DNA of 64,000 nt from Streptomyces sp. NBC_00878 (GCF_026341515.1 NZ_JAPEOK010000001.1:9920001-9984000), one strand, 5' to 3'. Shown: positions 16,781-25,892, numbered from the stretch's first letter. Numbers and translations are program-made. The notes: generated by a model not told the origin, from the letters alone.

Positions 16781-17968
16781 TCAGGGCTGCTCGGGCGCCG
16801 CGTCGGGGTGGCGATCGGGGCGCGTGTAGGTGCGGCCCTTCCAGGCCGCGCCGCGCCCCCTGTAGTGCTGCACCGCGGAATCCACCGTCATGAGGAGGTA
16901 CAGGAACGCGGTGAAGGGGAGCGACGGGGCGAGCCAGAGCGGCTCGCGGTAGTACCGGAGCATCGGCAGGTACGTCACGGTCATCAGCAGCCACGCGAGC
17001 CCGCCGGCCACCGCCGCCCCGGCACTGCCGGCCGCCAGGCCCACGCACAGCGCCACGGGCGGCACCAGATACACGAGGGCGAGACCGGCCACCGTCCCGG
17101 CCAGCACCAGCGGGTTGTGCCGAAGTTGGGCGTACGCGCTGCGCGAGACCATCCGCCACAGATCGTGCAGCCGCGGATACGGGCGCACGCTGTCGACGTG
17201 GTCCGCGAGCCCCAGCCAGATGTGTCCTCCGGAGCCCTTCACCGCCCTCGCCACCGCCACGTCGTCGATCACCGCGTGCCGGACGGCGTCCGGAATCCGC
17301 GCCCGCTCGGCGGCCTCGGTCCGCAGCAGGACACAGCCGCCCGCCGCTGCCGCGGTCCGCGACCCCTTCACGGCGATCCAGCGGAACGGGTACAGCTGTG
17401 AAAAGAAGTACACGAACGCGGGCACCACGAGCCGCTCCCAGACGCTCTCCACCCGCAGCCGGGCCATCTGGGACACGAGATCGAAGCCCCCGGTACGGGC
17501 CGCGGCCACCAACTCCCGCAGACTGTCCGGCGCGTGCGCGATGTCGGCGTCCGTCAGCAGCAGATATTCGGGTGTACGCGCGCGTGCCATACCGATGCCG
17601 TGACGTACGGCCCAGAGCTTGCCGGTCCAGCCCGCGGGCGGCTCCCCGGGCGAGCCGACGGTGAGCGGCAGCCCACCATGCCGCCGCGCCAACTCATGGG
17701 CCACCTCCCCGGTGCCGTCCGAACTGCCGTCGTCCACGAGGAAGATCTCGGCCCGCCCCGGATAGTCCTGCGCGAGGAGCGAGGGCAGGCTGTCGGGCAG
17801 CACGGCGGCCTCGTCCCGCGCCGGTACGACGACGCACACGGACGGCCAGACTTCCGGCTCCCGGCGCGGTGGCAAGCGCATGTCCGTACGCCAGAAGAAG
17901 CCCTGGCCGAGGAGCAGCCACAGCCAGGCGACCAGTGATCCGACAGCGATCCACACGACGGCGCTCAC
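16781..17968 (-). CDS. hpnB: HpnB-family membrane glycosyltransferase (GT2)
   Basis: A 395 aa protein. An N-terminal membrane helix (VAWLWLLLGQGFFW) precedes a GT2 domain with VVVPARDEA, FLVDDGSSDGT, PAGWTGKLWAV, LLTDADIAHAPD, AAAAGGCVLLR and IDDVAVARAVK, then several C-terminal membrane helices. The stretches PAGWTGKLWAV, DADIAHAPD and YPFRW are characteristic, as I recall, of the hopene-associated glycosyltransferase HpnB. GTG at 17968 is used, 57 bases from the divergent racemase start. No other hopanoid genes are in the window, so the acceptor is uncertain. Confidence 0.85.
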   Translation of the reverse strand: MSAVVWIAVGSLVAWLWLLLGQGFFWRTDMRLPPRREPEVWPSVCVVVPARDEAAVLPDSLPSLLAQDYPGRAEIFLVDDGSSDGTGEVAHELARRHGGLPLTVGSPGEPPAGWTGKLWAVRHGIGMARARTPEYLLLTDADIAHAPDSLRELVAAARTGGFDLVSQMARLRVESVWERLVVPAFVYFFSQLYPFRWIAVKGSRTAAAAGGCVLLRTEAAERARIPDAVRHAVIDDVAVARAVKGSGGHIWLGLADHVDSVRPYPRLHDLWRMVSRSAYAQLRHNPLVLAGTVAGLALVYLVPPVALCVGLAAGSAGAAVAGGLAWLLMTVTYLPMLRYYREPLWLAPSLPFTAFLYLLMTVDSAVQHYRGRGAAWKGRTYTRPDRHPDAAPEQP

Positions 17969-18013
17969 CTGCCGCAGTCTGCCCCACCCGGCGGCCCGTT
18001 GAGGCGGATCGTC

Positions 18014-18019
18014 TATGGT
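18014..18019 (+). promoter_or_regulatory. -10 element TATGGT of a predicted leaderless promoter
   Basis: TATGGT ends 6 bases before the GTG at 18026, and no Shine-Dalgarno is present. That spacing puts the transcription start on the start codon, as in other streptomycete leaderless genes. Confidence 0.5.
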
Positions 18020-18025
18020 GACCGG

Positions 18026-18811
18026 GTGAAGATCGCGCTCATGGACTCCGGAATCGGACTGCTCGCGGCAGCCGCCGTCGTGCGTCGTCTGCGGCCCGAT
18101 ACGGAGCTCGTTCTCTCCTCGGACCCCGGCAGCATGCCGTGGGGACCCCGCACACCCGAGGACGTGACCGCCCTCGCCGTCGCCGTCGCCGAGGCGGCCG
18201 CAGCGCACCGGCCCGACGCCCTGATCGTCGCCTGCAACACCGCCTCCGTGCACGCCCTGCCCGCGCTGCGCGCCCGCCTGGAGCCGGGGGTGCCGGTGAT
18301 CGGCACGGTCCCGGCGATCAAGCCGGCCGCGGCGGGCGGCGGACCCGTCGCGATCTGGGCGACGCCCGCCACCACCGGCAGCCCCTACCAGCGCGGCCTC
18401 ATCCGGGAGTTCGCCGACGGTGTGACGGTCACCGAAGTGCCCTGCCCCGGGCTGGCCGACGCCGTGGAGCACGCGGACCAGGCCGGTATCGACGCCGCGA
18501 TCGCCGCGGCCGCCGCACGCACCCCCGACGAGGTAAGGGCCGTCGTCCTGGGCTGCACCCATTACGAGCTGGTCGCCGAGCGCATCCGCGCGGCCGTGCA
18601 GCGGCCCGGTGTCCCCCCGCTCGTCCTGCACGGCTCCGCGGGCGCGGTGGCCGCCCAGGCGCTGCGCCGGATCGGCGAGACCCCGGCCCCGGAGGCACTC
18701 GCTCACGGCAGCCTCACGGTGCTGCTCTCCGGACGCGAGGGGACGCTGCCCCGGACCGCGCTGACCTACGACGAGGGCACCCTGCTCCAGGCGATGAGCC
18801 CCGCGCACTGA
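18026..18811 (+). CDS. aspartate/glutamate racemase family protein
   Basis: A 261 aa protein with the two catalytic-cysteine motifs of cofactor-independent amino acid racemases: VACNTASVHAL and VLGCTHYELV. It also has DSGIGLLAAA near the N-terminus and IGTVPAIKPA in the middle, as in MurI. It is probably a MurI paralogue or related racemase rather than the essential glutamate racemase, since it lacks cell-wall neighbours; this is inference. GTG at 18026 is supported by the leaderless -10 element just upstream. Confidence 0.85.
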   Translation: MKIALMDSGIGLLAAAAVVRRLRPDTELVLSSDPGSMPWGPRTPEDVTALAVAVAEAAAAHRPDALIVACNTASVHALPALRARLEPGVPVIGTVPAIKPAAAGGGPVAIWATPATTGSPYQRGLIREFADGVTVTEVPCPGLADAVEHADQAGIDAAIAAAAARTPDEVRAVVLGCTHYELVAERIRAAVQRPGVPPLVLHGSAGAVAAQALRRIGETPAPEALAHGSLTVLLSGREGTLPRTALTYDEGTLLQAMSPAH

Positions 18812-18895
18812 GCCCTTCCGCCACGAACCGGACACTCCGAGTCCACCCGGAGCAGTTACGGACGGCAACCTGGTGCCCGCGCTGCGGAACCTGAG

Positions 18896-18901
18896 TACGC
18901 T
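18896..18901 (+). promoter_or_regulatory. -10 element TACGCT of a predicted leaderless promoter
   Basis: TACGCT ends 7 bases before the ATG at 18909, with no ribosome-binding sequence between. This supports ATG 18909 over the upstream in-frame start at 18873. Confidence 0.45.
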
Positions 18902-18908
18902 CATTGGC

Positions 18909-19466
18909 ATGAGGGACCACCCCCACGGCGAACAGGGCGATGCCGACGCCCCGCACCCCGAGGTATGGCACGGCCGCGCTTCCAACCGCGTGCAGTGGCT
19001 GCTCGCGTGCGGCGGTGCCGCCTTCGTGGCGCTGGGTATCGAGCTGGCCGTCGACTCGGCGTGGACGTCCGGCACCGCTCCCCTCGTGATGTCCGTGGTC
19101 GGCTGCATCGCCGCGGGACTCCTGGTGCTGTTCGGCACGCTCGCTTTCGTGCACGTCGCCGTGAAGGTCGACAAGGACTACCTGGAGGTGCGCTGCGGCC
19201 ATATGGGCCTCCCGCGCCGCCGCATCCCGCTGTCGCACATCACCGGTGCCGACTTCGTACCCCGGGTGACGCCGCGCCAGTGGGGCGGCTGGGGCTACCG
19301 CTGGCGGCCCGAGCAGGGGACCGCCGTGGTCGTCCGGCGCGGCGAGGGCCTGGTGCTCCGCCTAGGGGACGGCCATACGTTCACGATCACGGTGGACAAC
19401 GCGGAAGCGGCCGTACGGGACATCCGTCGCCGTCTGAGGTCGGCCGCCGCGGGCACGACCCGCTGA
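18909..19466 (+). CDS. DUF3093/PH-like membrane protein
   Basis: A 185 aa protein. An acidic N-terminus (HGEQGDADAPHPEVWHGR) precedes two membrane helices (about residues 25-45 and 54-78), then a cytosolic beta-rich part with VKVDKDYLEVRCG, RRRIPLSHITGAD, WGGWGYRW and GTAVVVRRGEGLVLRL. This is the layout of bacterial PH/DUF3093-type proteins in actinobacteria, whose role is unknown. It follows the racemase gene by about 100 bases but has its own predicted leaderless start. Confidence 0.75.
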   Translation: MRDHPHGEQGDADAPHPEVWHGRASNRVQWLLACGGAAFVALGIELAVDSAWTSGTAPLVMSVVGCIAAGLLVLFGTLAFVHVAVKVDKDYLEVRCGHMGLPRRRIPLSHITGADFVPRVTPRQWGGWGYRWRPEQGTAVVVRRGEGLVLRLGDGHTFTITVDNAEAAVRDIRRRLRSAAAGTTR

Positions 19467-19530
19467 CCAGAGAAAAGGTCACTACGCGCTGACCCGGAAG
19501 GTCATTACCCGCTGACCGGGGAAATGGGTT
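19461..19530 (+). repeat. 23-26 bp tandem repeat, three copies, starting on a stop codon
   Basis: CGCTGACC recurs at 19461, 19487 and 19510; the first contains the TGA stop of the preceding gene. Units 1 and 2 also share AAGGTCA(C/T)TAC. It is a stop-associated tandem repeat in a convergent 3' region. Confidence 0.75.
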
Positions 19531-19558
19531 GGCGGTTCGCGACTTGTGGCTCGCGGCT

Positions 19559-20647
19559 TCACGGTGTCAGTGGGCCGCTCCAGGCGCGGCCACCGGCCTC
19601 CATCGCGTTCCGCGGCACCTCGTCGAGTACGGGGCGTGCCGTGGCGATCCCCGCGAGCAGGCCGGCGCCCGCCGTCACCGTGGTGAAGCTCAGCGCGTTG
19701 CCGACCGCGGCGATCGCGGCCAGCGCCGTCAGGGCGGCGCCCGCCGTGAGGACCACCGGCGTCGGGCGCGGCGACCGCCACAGGGCGTACAGGACCCAGC
19801 AGAAGACCGCGGCCAGCAGGGCCACGCCGACCACGCCCTGCTCGGCCGCCTGCTGGAAGGGCGCAGAGTGGGGTTTGCCGTCGGGCAGCAGCGACTGCGT
19901 GACGGTCGGGCTCAGCTCCGAGAACCGGCCGGGACCCACGCCCAGCCCCGGCTCCCGGCCCACCATGTCGAGTGCGTCCTGCCACAGCAGCACACGGTGC
20001 TGGGTGAGCTGACCCTCCAGAGACGCGGTGAGGCCGTCCGGAAGGACGTTCTCGGCGACCGCCCAGGTCGCTCCCGTCATCAGGACCGCGGCGAGAGCGA
20101 GGCCGCCGAGGCCCAGGCCGCGGTGGCGCATGCGGTCGGCGGCCAGGGAGCACAGCAGCACTGCCAGGCAGGCCGCGAAGCCCGACGTCGACCCCAGTAC
20201 GACCGCGGCCACCGCGATTCCGGCGGCCATCAGCCGGAGCACGAGCCGCAGTCCCGGCGGGCGGGCCGCCCAGGCCGCGCAGCACGCGGACCCCGCGGAG
20301 ACGGCCAGCAGCGCGGCGGTGGCGCCGGTCTGCCCGAGCGGCGAGATCACCTGCGGCCCCGGAGCGGTGTGCGGGGAGGCCACCGCGAGACCGAGTCCGG
20401 CGAGCGCGCCCGCGCAGGGCGCGGCGACCGGCAGAAGCTCTCCGCAGATCCGCCCCGACGCGTAGCCGGCGGCGACGGCGAGCACCGCGAGCAGCACCCC
20501 TTCGGGGCGTCCGCCGTGTGCCGCGGCCGTGATCAGGGACCAGGCCGCGCAGGCTCCCAGCACGACGACACCCGTGGCGTCCGAAGCGCTGCGTCTCTCG
20601 TGAGCCGACGCCGGACCGGTCGCCGACGCCATTCCTGTGGACCCCAC
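19559..20647 (-). CDS. O-antigen ligase/polymerase (Wzy_C) family membrane protein
   Basis: A 362 aa polytopic protein of about ten helices. The hallmark is the extracytoplasmic segment RVLLWQDALDMVGREPGLGVGPGRF, matching the Wzy_C signature, followed by HSAPFQQAAEQGVVG. GTG at 20647 is used, with GGGGGG 7 bases upstream; ATG at 20632 is an alternative. Such proteins ligate or polymerise lipid-linked glycans, or in Gram-positives modify teichoic-type polymers. No glycan operon is adjacent, so the substrate is unknown. Confidence 0.82.
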   Translation of the reverse strand: MGSTGMASATGPASAHERRSASDATGVVVLGACAAWSLITAAAHGGRPEGVLLAVLAVAAGYASGRICGELLPVAAPCAGALAGLGLAVASPHTAPGPQVISPLGQTGATAALLAVSAGSACCAAWAARPPGLRLVLRLMAAGIAVAAVVLGSTSGFAACLAVLLCSLAADRMRHRGLGLGGLALAAVLMTGATWAVAENVLPDGLTASLEGQLTQHRVLLWQDALDMVGREPGLGVGPGRFSELSPTVTQSLLPDGKPHSAPFQQAAEQGVVGVALLAAVFCWVLYALWRSPRPTPVVLTAGAALTALAAIAAVGNALSFTTVTAGAGLLAGIATARPVLDEVPRNAMEAGGRAWSGPLTP

Positions 20648-20839
20648 CCCGTAGCCCCCCGGCCTGTGAAAGGCCCCGACCGCCCGGCCGCCACGGCTCG
20701 TACGTCAGAGGCTCCGGCACACCGTAACGGGTGATGCGCCGGTTTGTGGATGAGTTGCGCAGAAACGATGCAGCAGGTGGGAGGAGAGTGCCCGGGCAGG
20801 TCGTGAGGGCCGCGCTGTCGGCGCCGTGGTCACCCGCCG

Positions 20840-20845
20840 TACACT
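20840..20845 (+). promoter_or_regulatory. -10 element TACACT of a predicted leaderless promoter (lnt)
   Basis: TACACT ends 6 bases before the GTG at 20852. The intervening CCGGGG is too close to act as a Shine-Dalgarno, so a leaderless transcript is likely. Confidence 0.5.
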
Positions 20846-20851
20846 CCGGGG

Positions 20852-22465
20852 GTGACCGCCACTGCAACCTCCGTAGACGAGCCGGAACAGCTCGAACCGC
20901 AGGCCCGGCCCCTTTCGCGCGGGATCCGGCTGGCGCGGCGGCTCGCTCCGGCGGCCACCGCGGCACTCTCCGGAGTACTGCTGTACGTCAGCTTCCCGCC
21001 GCGCACGGTGTGGTGGCTGGCCCTGCCGGCCTTCGCGGTCTTCGGCCGGCTGCTGCGCGGCCGAACCTGGAAGGCGGGCCTCGGTCTCGGTTACCTCTTC
21101 GGCCTCGGCTTCCTGCTGCCTCTGCTCGTGTGGACCGGTGTGGAGGTCGGGCCCGGGCCGTGGCTGGCGCTCGTGGTCATGGAGGCGGTGTTCGTCGGCC
21201 TCGTCGGCGCCGGTGTCGCGGCCGTGTCGAAGCTGCCCGGCTGGCCCCTGTGGGCGGCCGCCCTGTGGATCGCGGGTGAAGCGGCACGCGCGCGTGCGCC
21301 GTTCGGCGGCTTCCCCTGGGGCAAGATCGCCTTCGGTCAGGCAGACGGTGTCTTCCTGCCGCTCGCGGCGGTGGGCGGCACTCCGGTACTCGGCTTCGCG
21401 GTCGTCCTGTGCGGCTTCGGACTGTACGAGATCGTCCGCCTGGCCATCGAGGCGCGGCGCACCCGTGCCGTACGCCGCGGGGCGGCCGCGGTGGCGCTGC
21501 TGAGCTTCTTCCTCCCCGTGCTCGGCGCCTTCGCCGCGCGGCCCCTTGTCAGCGACAAGGCGGAGGACGGCACCGCGACCGTCGCGGTCATCCAGGGCAA
21601 CGTCCCGCGCGCGGGCCTCGACTTCAACTCCCAGCGGCGCGCCGTCCTCGACCACCACGCGCGGGAGACCGAGCGCCTCGCCGCGCGGATCAAGGCGGGC
21701 AAGGCCGCCCAGCCCGACTTCGTGCTCTGGCCGGAGAACTCCTCCGACATCGACCCGTTCCGCAACCCCGACGCCTACGCCGTGATCGACAAGGCCGCCA
21801 GGGCGATCGGCGCGCCCGTCTCGGTCGGCGGCGTCGTCGAGAAGAACGGCAAGCTCTACAACGAGCAGATCCTCTGGGACCCGGAGAAGGGCCCCGGTGC
21901 CACGTACGACAAGCGGCAGGTCCAGCCGTTCGGCGAGTACCTGCCCTTGCGGTCGCTCATCGGGGCCATCAACGGCGACTGGACGTCCATGGTCCGCCAG
22001 GACTTCAGCCGCGGCACCAAGCCGGGCGTGTTCTCCATGGCGGGCACCGAGGTCGGCCTCGCGACCTGCTACGAAGCGGCCTTCGACTGGGCCGTGCGCG
22101 ACACCGTCACCCATGGCGCGCAGTTGATCTCCGTGCCGAGCAACAACGCCACGTTCGACCGCAGCGAGATGACCTACCAGCAGCTCGCGATGTCCCGGAT
22201 CCGCGCCGTCGAGCACAGTCGCACCGTCACCGTCCCGGTGACCAGCGGCGTCAGCGCCGTGATCATGCCGGACGGGAAGATCACCCAGCGGACGGGCATG
22301 TTCGTGGCGGACTCGCTCGTCCAGAAGGTGCCGCTGCGTTCCTCCGAGACCCCTGCCACGCGGGCCGGGATCGCGCCGGAGATGCTCCTGGTGCTGATCG
22401 CGGCGGGCGGCCTCGGCTGGGCCGTGACGTCCGCGGTCCGCGGGCGACGCGCCGGTGACGTGTAG
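20852..22465 (+). CDS. lnt: apolipoprotein N-acyltransferase
   Basis: A 537 aa membrane enzyme that N-acylates the N-terminal cysteine of lipoproteins. About six hydrophobic segments lead into a nitrilase-like domain. The catalytic triad is visible: E295 in VLWPENSS, K354 in YDKRQVQPFGEYLPLR and C406 in LATCYEAAFDW. PNVPRAGLDF-like text (VIQGNVPRAGL) marks the domain start. Streptomycetes commonly carry more than one lnt gene. It is transcribed divergently from the Wzy-like gene and followed by a separately initiated Nudix gene. Confidence 0.95.
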   Translation: MTATATSVDEPEQLEPQARPLSRGIRLARRLAPAATAALSGVLLYVSFPPRTVWWLALPAFAVFGRLLRGRTWKAGLGLGYLFGLGFLLPLLVWTGVEVGPGPWLALVVMEAVFVGLVGAGVAAVSKLPGWPLWAAALWIAGEAARARAPFGGFPWGKIAFGQADGVFLPLAAVGGTPVLGFAVVLCGFGLYEIVRLAIEARRTRAVRRGAAAVALLSFFLPVLGAFAARPLVSDKAEDGTATVAVIQGNVPRAGLDFNSQRRAVLDHHARETERLAARIKAGKAAQPDFVLWPENSSDIDPFRNPDAYAVIDKAARAIGAPVSVGGVVEKNGKLYNEQILWDPEKGPGATYDKRQVQPFGEYLPLRSLIGAINGDWTSMVRQDFSRGTKPGVFSMAGTEVGLATCYEAAFDWAVRDTVTHGAQLISVPSNNATFDRSEMTYQQLAMSRIRAVEHSRTVTVPVTSGVSAVIMPDGKITQRTGMFVADSLVQKVPLRSSETPATRAGIAPEMLLVLIAAGGLGWAVTSAVRGRRAGDV

Positions 22466-22530
22466 CCGTACGCCCGTCGTGCGCCGCTTGTACGCCTCAG
22501 GAATGCGCGGAGGCAGCAGAACCGGGCCGT

Positions 22531-22536
22531 TAGGGT
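22531..22536 (+). promoter_or_regulatory. -10 element TAGGGT of a predicted leaderless promoter (Nudix gene)
   Basis: TAGGGT ends 6 bases before the ATG at 22543 with no Shine-Dalgarno. The same TAGGGTCGG context precedes the hydroxybutyrate dehydrogenase start. Confidence 0.55.
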
Positions 22537-22542
22537 CGGTTC

Positions 22543-23016
22543 ATGTCTACACCTGACTTCATTCGTACGATCCGGGCCGCCGCCGGCCAGCAACTGCTCT
22601 GGCTCCCCGGCGTCACCGCCGTCGTCTTCGACGACGAGGGCAGAGTGCTGCTGGGGCGCCGGGCGGACACCGGCAAGTGGGCGGTCGTCGGCGGAATGCC
22701 GGACCCGGGGGAGCAGCCCGCTGCCTGCGCCGTTCGGGAGGTGCACGAGGAGACGGGCGTCCGGTGTGTCGCCGAGCGTGTCGTGCTCGTACAGGCCCTC
22801 AAACCGACCACGTTCCCGAACGGCGACGTCTGCCAGTTCATGGACATCACCATCCGGTGCCGGGCCGTCGGCGGTGAGGCCCGGGTCAACGACGACGAAT
22901 CGCTGGAGGTCGGCTGGTTCGACGTGGACGCGCTGCCGGAGCTCGACGAGTTCGGGCTGTTCCGGATCAAGCAGGCGATGTCCGACGAGCCCACATGGTT
23001 CGACCCCACGACCTGA
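22543..23016 (+). CDS. Nudix hydrolase
   Basis: A 157 aa protein with a complete Nudix box, G-x5-E-x7-REVHEETGV (GMPDPGE through REVHEETGV). It hydrolyses a nucleoside diphosphate linked to another group. The N-terminal extension FIRTIRAAAGQQLLWLPGVTAVV matches the actinobacterial NUDIX type with a leading LRxxxG-like helix. The substrate cannot be predicted. It is probably transcribed alone from the leaderless promoter. Confidence 0.92.
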   Translation: MSTPDFIRTIRAAAGQQLLWLPGVTAVVFDDEGRVLLGRRADTGKWAVVGGMPDPGEQPAACAVREVHEETGVRCVAERVVLVQALKPTTFPNGDVCQFMDITIRCRAVGGEARVNDDESLEVGWFDVDALPELDEFGLFRIKQAMSDEPTWFDPTT

Positions 23017-23064
23017 GAGAAAAGTATGGGGGTCGACCACATCCGTCGGGGCGTTGCCGCTGTC

Positions 23065-23070
23065 TAGGGT
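23065..23070 (+). promoter_or_regulatory. -10 element TAGGGT of a predicted leaderless promoter (bdhA)
   Basis: TAGGGT ends 6 bases before the ATG at 23077. The intervening CGGGGC is not a usable ribosome-binding site at that distance. Confidence 0.55.
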
Positions 23071-23076
23071 CGGGGC

Positions 23077-23877
23077 ATGACCGCGCCCAGCGCCCTCGCA
23101 GGCCCTCACACCTCGTCCCTCGATCTCGGCGGCCGAACCGCCCTCGTCACGGGCGCCGCGGGTGGCATCGGCCGCGCGTGCGCACTGCGGCTCGCCGCGG
23201 CCGGGGCCAAGGTGCGGGCGGTCGACCGGGAGGCCGGGGGACTGGACACGCTCACCGGACAGGCCCGGGGTCTCGCGGGCACCGTCGAGCCGTACGTCCT
23301 CGACCTCACCGACCTGGACGCCGCGGAGTCCGCCGCGACCGGCACCGACATCCTCGTCAACAACGCCGGGCTGCAACTGGTGCGCCCCATCGAGGAGTTC
23401 CCGCCCGACGCCTTCCACACCGTGCTGACCGTGATGCTGGAGGCTCCGTTCCGGCTGATCCGCGGGGCACTCCCGCACATGTACGGGCAGGGCTGGGGCC
23501 GCATCGTCAATGTGTCCTCCGTCCATGGGCTCCGCGCCTCTGCCTTCAAGTCGGCCTATGTGGCGGCGAAACACGGTCTGGAGGGCCTCTCCAAGACCGC
23601 GGCCCTGGAAGGCGCCCCCCACGGAGTCACCTCGAACTGTGTGAATCCCGCCTATGTGCGCACCCCACTGGTCGAGAAACAGCTCACCGACCAGGCCGCC
23701 GCCCACGGCATCCCCGAGGAGCGCGTGCTCACCGAGATCCTGTTGCGGGACAGCGCGGTCAAACGCCTCATCGAACCGGACGAGGTCGCCGAGGCCGTGG
23801 CGTACCTGTGCGGCCCGGCCGCGTCGTTCGTCACCGGGACCTCACTGGTCCTCGACGGCGGCTGGACGGCGCACTGA
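23077..23877 (+). CDS. bdhA: 3-hydroxybutyrate dehydrogenase (SDR family)
   Basis: A 266 aa NAD-dependent short-chain dehydrogenase. It has the Rossmann motif TGAAGGIG, the NNAG motif followed by the substrate glutamine (NNAGLQLVRP), and the catalytic region SSVHGLRASAFKSAYVAAKHG, which keeps the serine, histidine, lysine, tyrosine and lysine typical of D-3-hydroxybutyrate dehydrogenase. The C-terminal part PAYVRTPLVEKQ...AHGIPEE is also diagnostic of that subfamily. It interconverts 3-hydroxybutyrate and acetoacetate. A PucR-type regulator follows directly and an MHS transporter is convergent, suggesting a small utilisation locus. Confidence 0.9.
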   Translation: MTAPSALAGPHTSSLDLGGRTALVTGAAGGIGRACALRLAAAGAKVRAVDREAGGLDTLTGQARGLAGTVEPYVLDLTDLDAAESAATGTDILVNNAGLQLVRPIEEFPPDAFHTVLTVMLEAPFRLIRGALPHMYGQGWGRIVNVSSVHGLRASAFKSAYVAAKHGLEGLSKTAALEGAPHGVTSNCVNPAYVRTPLVEKQLTDQAAAHGIPEERVLTEILLRDSAVKRLIEPDEVAEAVAYLCGPAASFVTGTSLVLDGGWTAH

Positions 23878-23935
23878 GCGTGAGTTGTCCACAGGGCTGG
23901 TCGGGCTGTCGGTGTGATGGGTGATCCTGGTGGAC

Positions 23936-25861
23936 ATGTCTCGCGATCAATTGCAGTCCGCCGGGCGCTCCGACGTGAGCGCCGAGGCGCCGTTCCTGGA
24001 GCTGCTGGCCCGGGGCGCGTCCGCCGACGCGTACGAGCAGCCGGTGCTGCTCGCCCGCGCGGACGGGCTGCCGCCCGACCGGATCGCCGCTCTGGAGCGC
24101 GCCAAGCTCCTCGCGCTGGGCGTGCGCTCGGAGATGGAGGGGCGCCGCAGACGCGAGGCCGAGCTGTCCGCGCTCTTCGAGACCGCCCACGACCTGGCGG
24201 GGCTGCGCGACCTCGACGCCGTGCTCCAGGCGATCGTGCAGCGCGCCCGCTCACTGCTGGGCACCGACATCGCCTACCTCAGCCTGCACGACCCGGCCGT
24301 GGGCGACACATACATGCGGGTCACCGAGGGATCGGTCGCGGCACGCTTCCAGCAGCTGCGGCTCGGCATGGGCGAGGGCCTCGGCGGACTCGTGGCCCAG
24401 ACGGCCCGCCCCTATGTCACCGACGACTACTTCCGGGACGGCCGCTTCCAGCACACCGCGGCCATCGACGAGGGTGTGCGGGACGAGGGCCTGGTGGCCA
24501 TCCTCGGCGTGCCCCTCATGCTCGGGCCGCATGCCATCGGCGTACTGTTCGCCGCCGACCGGCGGGCGCGGGTCTTCGAGCGGGAACAGATCGCGCTGCT
24601 CGGCTCGTTCGCCGCTCTCGCGGCCGCCGCCCTCGACACCGCGAACCTGCTCACCGAGACCCGCGAGGCGCTGGCGGACCTGGAGCGGGCCAACGAGATC
24701 ATCCGCGACCGCAGCGGGGCGATCGAGCGGGCCTCCGACGTCCATGACCGGCTGGCCGAGCTCGTGCTGCGGGGCGGCGGGGTCCACGACGTGTCCGCCG
24801 CGGTCTCCGAGATCCTCGACGGCAGCGTGCGGTTCGCGGGCGCGGGCACCGCACCCGATGACGCCCTGGAGATGTCACGCGCCGAAGGACACGCCGTCCG
24901 GCACGGGGACGACTGGGTCGCGGCCGTCGCCGCCGGCGGTGAGCTGCTCGGCGCGCTGGTGCTGCGCGGTCATCCCGGGCTCGACCCCGTCGACCAGCGC
25001 ACTCTGGAGCGGGCAGCCATGGTCACCTCGCTCCTGCTGCTCGCCCGGCGCTCGGCCGCCGAGGCCGAACAGCGCGTCCGCGGTGAGCTGCTGGACGATC
25101 TGCTCGACGCGCGCGACCGCGATCCCCGGCTGCTGCGCGATCGCGCCGCCCTGCTGGACGCCGACCTCGACGCCACCCATGTGGTGCTGGCCTCCCGCCT
25201 CGACGCCACGGCCGCCGACGCGGCCCACGAGGCCGCCGCCCGCCGCAGACTGTGGTCCGCCGCCTCCCACCTGGCCGCGACCCGGCACGGGCTGGCCGCC
25301 GCGCGCGACGGCGGCACCGTCCTGCTGCTGCCGCTGAGCCCCGGCGACACGGCGACGGACCTGGCCCGCCGCACGGCCAAGGACCTCGGTACCGCCGTGC
25401 ACGAGGCGGTCACCGTCGGCGCCTCCGCGCCCGTCCAGGACCTCACCGCCCGCCCGGACATCGTGGCCGAGGCCTACGCCGAAGGGCAACGATGCCTCGA
25501 CGCGCTGCTGCTGCTCGGCCGCACCGGGGACGGCGGCGCCGCGGAGGACTTCGGATTCCTCGGGCTGCTGCTCGCCGGGAGCAGGGACATCCCCGGCTTC
25601 GTCGAGCGCACGATCGGCCGGGTCGTCACGTACGACGAGAAGCGCGGCACCGATCTCCTGCGCACCCTCGACGCGTACTTCGCTTGCGGCATGAGCCCCG
25701 CACGCACCAAGGACGAGCTGCACGTCCACGTCAACACGGTCGCGCAGCGCCTGGAGCGGGTGGGCCGGCTGCTCGGCCCCGACTGGCAGAGCCCGGCCCG
25801 CACCCTGGAGATCCAACTCGCCCTGAGGCTGCACCGGTTGACGTCCACAGGACGGCACTGA
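23936..25861 (+). CDS. GAF domain PucR-type transcriptional regulator
   Basis: A 641 aa cytoplasmic regulator. After an N-terminal region, a GAF domain (about residues 75-235) includes FETAHDLAGLRDLD, YLSLHDPA and LGVPLMLG. A coiled segment follows, then the CdaR/PucR middle part, and a C-terminal PucR helix-turn-helix with LLRTLDAYFACGMSPARTKD and HVHVNTVAQRLERV. ATG at 23936 is chosen; GTG at 23921 in the same frame is an alternative. Its position 58 bases after bdhA suggests it controls that gene or the convergent transporter. Confidence 0.85.
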   Translation: MSRDQLQSAGRSDVSAEAPFLELLARGASADAYEQPVLLARADGLPPDRIAALERAKLLALGVRSEMEGRRRREAELSALFETAHDLAGLRDLDAVLQAIVQRARSLLGTDIAYLSLHDPAVGDTYMRVTEGSVAARFQQLRLGMGEGLGGLVAQTARPYVTDDYFRDGRFQHTAAIDEGVRDEGLVAILGVPLMLGPHAIGVLFAADRRARVFEREQIALLGSFAALAAAALDTANLLTETREALADLERANEIIRDRSGAIERASDVHDRLAELVLRGGGVHDVSAAVSEILDGSVRFAGAGTAPDDALEMSRAEGHAVRHGDDWVAAVAAGGELLGALVLRGHPGLDPVDQRTLERAAMVTSLLLLARRSAAEAEQRVRGELLDDLLDARDRDPRLLRDRAALLDADLDATHVVLASRLDATAADAAHEAAARRRLWSAASHLAATRHGLAAARDGGTVLLLPLSPGDTATDLARRTAKDLGTAVHEAVTVGASAPVQDLTARPDIVAEAYAEGQRCLDALLLLGRTGDGGAAEDFGFLGLLLAGSRDIPGFVERTIGRVVTYDEKRGTDLLRTLDAYFACGMSPARTKDELHVHVNTVAQRLERVGRLLGPDWQSPARTLEIQLALRLHRLTSTGRH

Positions 25862-25892
25862 CCCCCGTACGCGCTGATGACCCCCGTACGCG
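25859..25892 (+). repeat. 15 bp direct repeat, two identical copies, starting on a stop codon
   Basis: TGACCCCCGTACGCG occurs at 25859-25873 and 25878-25892 (period 19). The first three bases of copy 1 are the stop codon of the PucR-type gene, so the stop codon itself is duplicated. Confidence 0.85.
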
